Shown here: positions 62,295 through 64,000 of the stretch, piece by piece
Layout of the letters: each line of letters starts with the position of its first letter
How positions within the stretch are numbered: the stretch's first letter is position 1
Origin: Phylloscopus collybita
Lineage: Eukaryota > Chordata > Aves > Passeriformes > Phylloscopidae
Assembly: GCA_027886175.1 (NCBI GenBank)
Contig: JAJNNQ010000009.1
Coordinates: 21,797,501 to 21,861,500 of the forward strand
Direction of reading: 5' to 3'
Length of the DNA stretch: 64,000 bases
Notes under the pieces: model-generated
Databases searched by the model: none
Seen by the model: the letters and a program-made list of their open reading frames with translations, nothing else
What the model was told of the DNA's origin: nothing
Translations under genes and position numbers: made by a program

Positions 62295-64000
62295 CTGAAA
62301 AGCAAAAGAAACTGTCGTGAAACACCTTCATTACAGACACTCTTTTGCTAGGGCTTCTGGTAAAGGCATGTAGCACTTTAGGTAATTGTTTTACAGGAGG
62401 AAAATTACCACAACCTAAGTGGGTAAGAGAAGAGACAAAAGCTTATCTTATTTAATAAGGAAGAACAGAGGCAGAAAACATACAGACAGATCATCAGGAT
62501 CACAAAGATGAGAAAAAGCAGAAGGCTTGACCCTATACAAGACAATTTTAGGGCAGATTTTTCATTTCTGATTCTGTTGCAGACAGGCTCTGGGACAGCA
62601 GGGGTGCCCTTTGCAAACACCTGGGATTCTCACTATCCTAGCATAACTGTTTCAGTATTTCACCTCTGTCTGAGACGAGGAGGGAAGTAAGTCCTCATGT
62701 GCTCATGCCTAGGAAGCAGAAGTTTGAAATATTTCTAAGCAGACTGCAGACAGATGCTGCTTCTTTTTCATCTTTGGGTAGTGCTGTTACTGCTAAGCCT
62801 GACTGGCTGGTCAGTTGTTGACTACTAACACCTGCATTTTCTCTGTTGTCTTTCTTTCTTTCTTTCCCCTCCCTCCCCTGTCACCTTCCTTTTTTGTATT
62901 TTTTTAGAGAAGGGAAGTAGAGGGTCAGGGAATACCAGTAGAAGATTATTTCACAAAGGCATATTTAATTTCCAGGGGCAGGAAAAAAAATCTCTTGACA
63001 AAATACCCTGCTGGAATTCAATCAATAAAAAAAAAAAAAAAAAAGAGGGCTGGCTCCAGAGATGGTTTACTATTTCTACATCTCACAAAGTTCAAGCTTA
63101 AGGATAAAACACACATCCTAGGGCAGAGAACACACACTACACTGTTAAATAATAATTCTTTTGTCTGCTTGTAAACAAGTTTCTGATTTTTCTTAGCCAA
63201 GGGTACAGCTCATATTTTGAAAAAATATTGTTTATTGAGGGAACAGATTTTTAGACTATGAAAATTATCAAAATATAGATCTTTTTAAAAACTCATTAAA
63301 AAATGTAATTTGTTACTGTACTGTATTTATGGCTTCCACTAATCTGCTCAAGTATTCCATGAACACCTCAATTTACTGTAGTAGTCACTGTTGTTTGATA
63401 CCTGACAAGTAAATTAGAGGCCAATTAATAAATCACTCTGCAATAAATCTGCCACAACACGAAACACCCCTTCTGTTGTTCCTAATTCTCAGTTATCAGT
63501 GACTGCTTATACTGCACATAAAAAGGTATCTGGGGCTTATCCAGAAATGAAAAGCTTTAATTTGAGCTAGCCGATGACAGATCATTCCAGCTGAGCTGAG
63601 CTGCATCTTCGTGTATTTTATATATGACAGAACTGACTGCTGTACAGATTTACAAGAGATTAAATATATGGGTTTTAAAAGAACACATAATACACAATCA
63701 GAGTGAAAAGGAGCACTTCACATTGTTACCTAAATGCAGGCACAGTTGCTAGTGTTCCCTCCTCTTTGATGTGCTGTCAAAGCTGCTCACTTGCAAACAT
63801 CACTCTGGTTCATTTGAAACCAAGCAGATCAAGTAATAATACCCTTTGTTCCCTGAATCACCCACCCAGCTGTCGAAGAACAATTTCTAAAACTTGTTAA
63901 AAACAGAATTTAAACTAAATTTTACAATTTTTCATGTTTGCCAATTTCTCAAGTCCTGGCCAGTCAGTCTAAACCAACTGCAAATTCTTTAGAAGACCAA
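62295..64000 (-). other. APBB2: APBB2 intron upstream of the large N-terminal exon (partial)
   Basis: No exon is recognisable here. The segment holds a short tttc/pyrimidine-rich stretch at about 62846-62880 and an A18 run at 63027-63044. The acceptor for the large exon sits at 62295-62300 (TTTCAG on the minus strand). The exon with the initiator methionine must lie beyond 64000. Confidence 0.8.
63027..63044 (+). repeat. Poly-A run (A18)
   Basis: An uninterrupted A run following 'aatcaat'. No attached retrocopy is recognisable. Confidence 0.95.

Larger units (their letters stand above)
1..64000 (-). other. APBB2: APBB2 gene body (internal part; both ends outside the window)
   Basis: Seven exons on the minus strand together encode the N-terminal region, the WW domain and most of the first phosphotyrosine-binding domain (PTB1) of an FE65-family adaptor. 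The family has three members: APBB1, APBB2 and APBB3. The extended N-terminal exon, the SDHSFQTDPDLPPGW stretch and the DDDDSCSINSDPEAK stretch match APBB2 as I recall it. Family knowledge: FE65 proteins bind Mena and other proline-rich ligands through WW, nuclear or receptor partners through PTB1, and the APP cytoplasmic tail through PTB2. The exon phases run 1, 0, 0, 2, 0, 0, 2 and are consistent throughout. The first coding exon, the end of PTB1 and all of PTB2 are not in this window. Confidence 0.95.

Overview
The window looks like a stretch of bird nuclear genome. It is AT-rich and almost entirely intronic. Its interspersed repeats are CR1 LINE pieces with the avian-type 3' end (runs such as 'ttccaacc' and 'attctgtga'), and there are no Alu or L1 elements. 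No bacterial, organellar or intact viral gene structure is visible.

One gene accounts for everything that codes here: APBB2 (FE65L1, an APP-binding family B adaptor), transcribed on the minus strand across the whole window. I located seven coding exons by protein similarity recalled from the vertebrate family, splice sites and reading phase. In transcript order they are 62294-61494 (N-terminal region), 39402-39194 (WW domain), 33875-33813 (21-residue linker), 33376-33291, 33174-33114, 19383-19237 and 14991-14864 (the PTB1 domain). All six internal junctions join in frame. The first coding exon lies upstream, beyond 64000. The end of PTB1, the APP-binding PTB2 domain and the 3' UTR lie beyond position 1.

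Layout: 1-14863 is part of a long intron with four CR1 pieces (including a 1.2 kb antisense copy with reverse-transcriptase remains), a small CpG-rich patch at 2640-3010 and a perfect 14-bp hairpin. 14992-19236 and 19384-33113 are introns inside PTB1. 33114-33875 is a tight three-exon cluster. 33876-39193 leads back to the WW exon. 39403-61493 is a 22 kb intron with a recent-type CR1 fragment and an ancient CR1/L3-like fragment. 62295-64000 is the start of the upstream intron.

The points most worth checking are splicing signals. The 63-nt linker exon ends in a GC (not GT) donor and has a long U/C tract upstream. The WW exon has a NAGNAG tandem acceptor. The 116-bp intron carries a T17 polypyrimidine tract. 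I found no new gene system. The CpG-rich patch near a spliceable ORF, and a possible LTR-like segment near 38.1-38.5 kb, are weaker leads.
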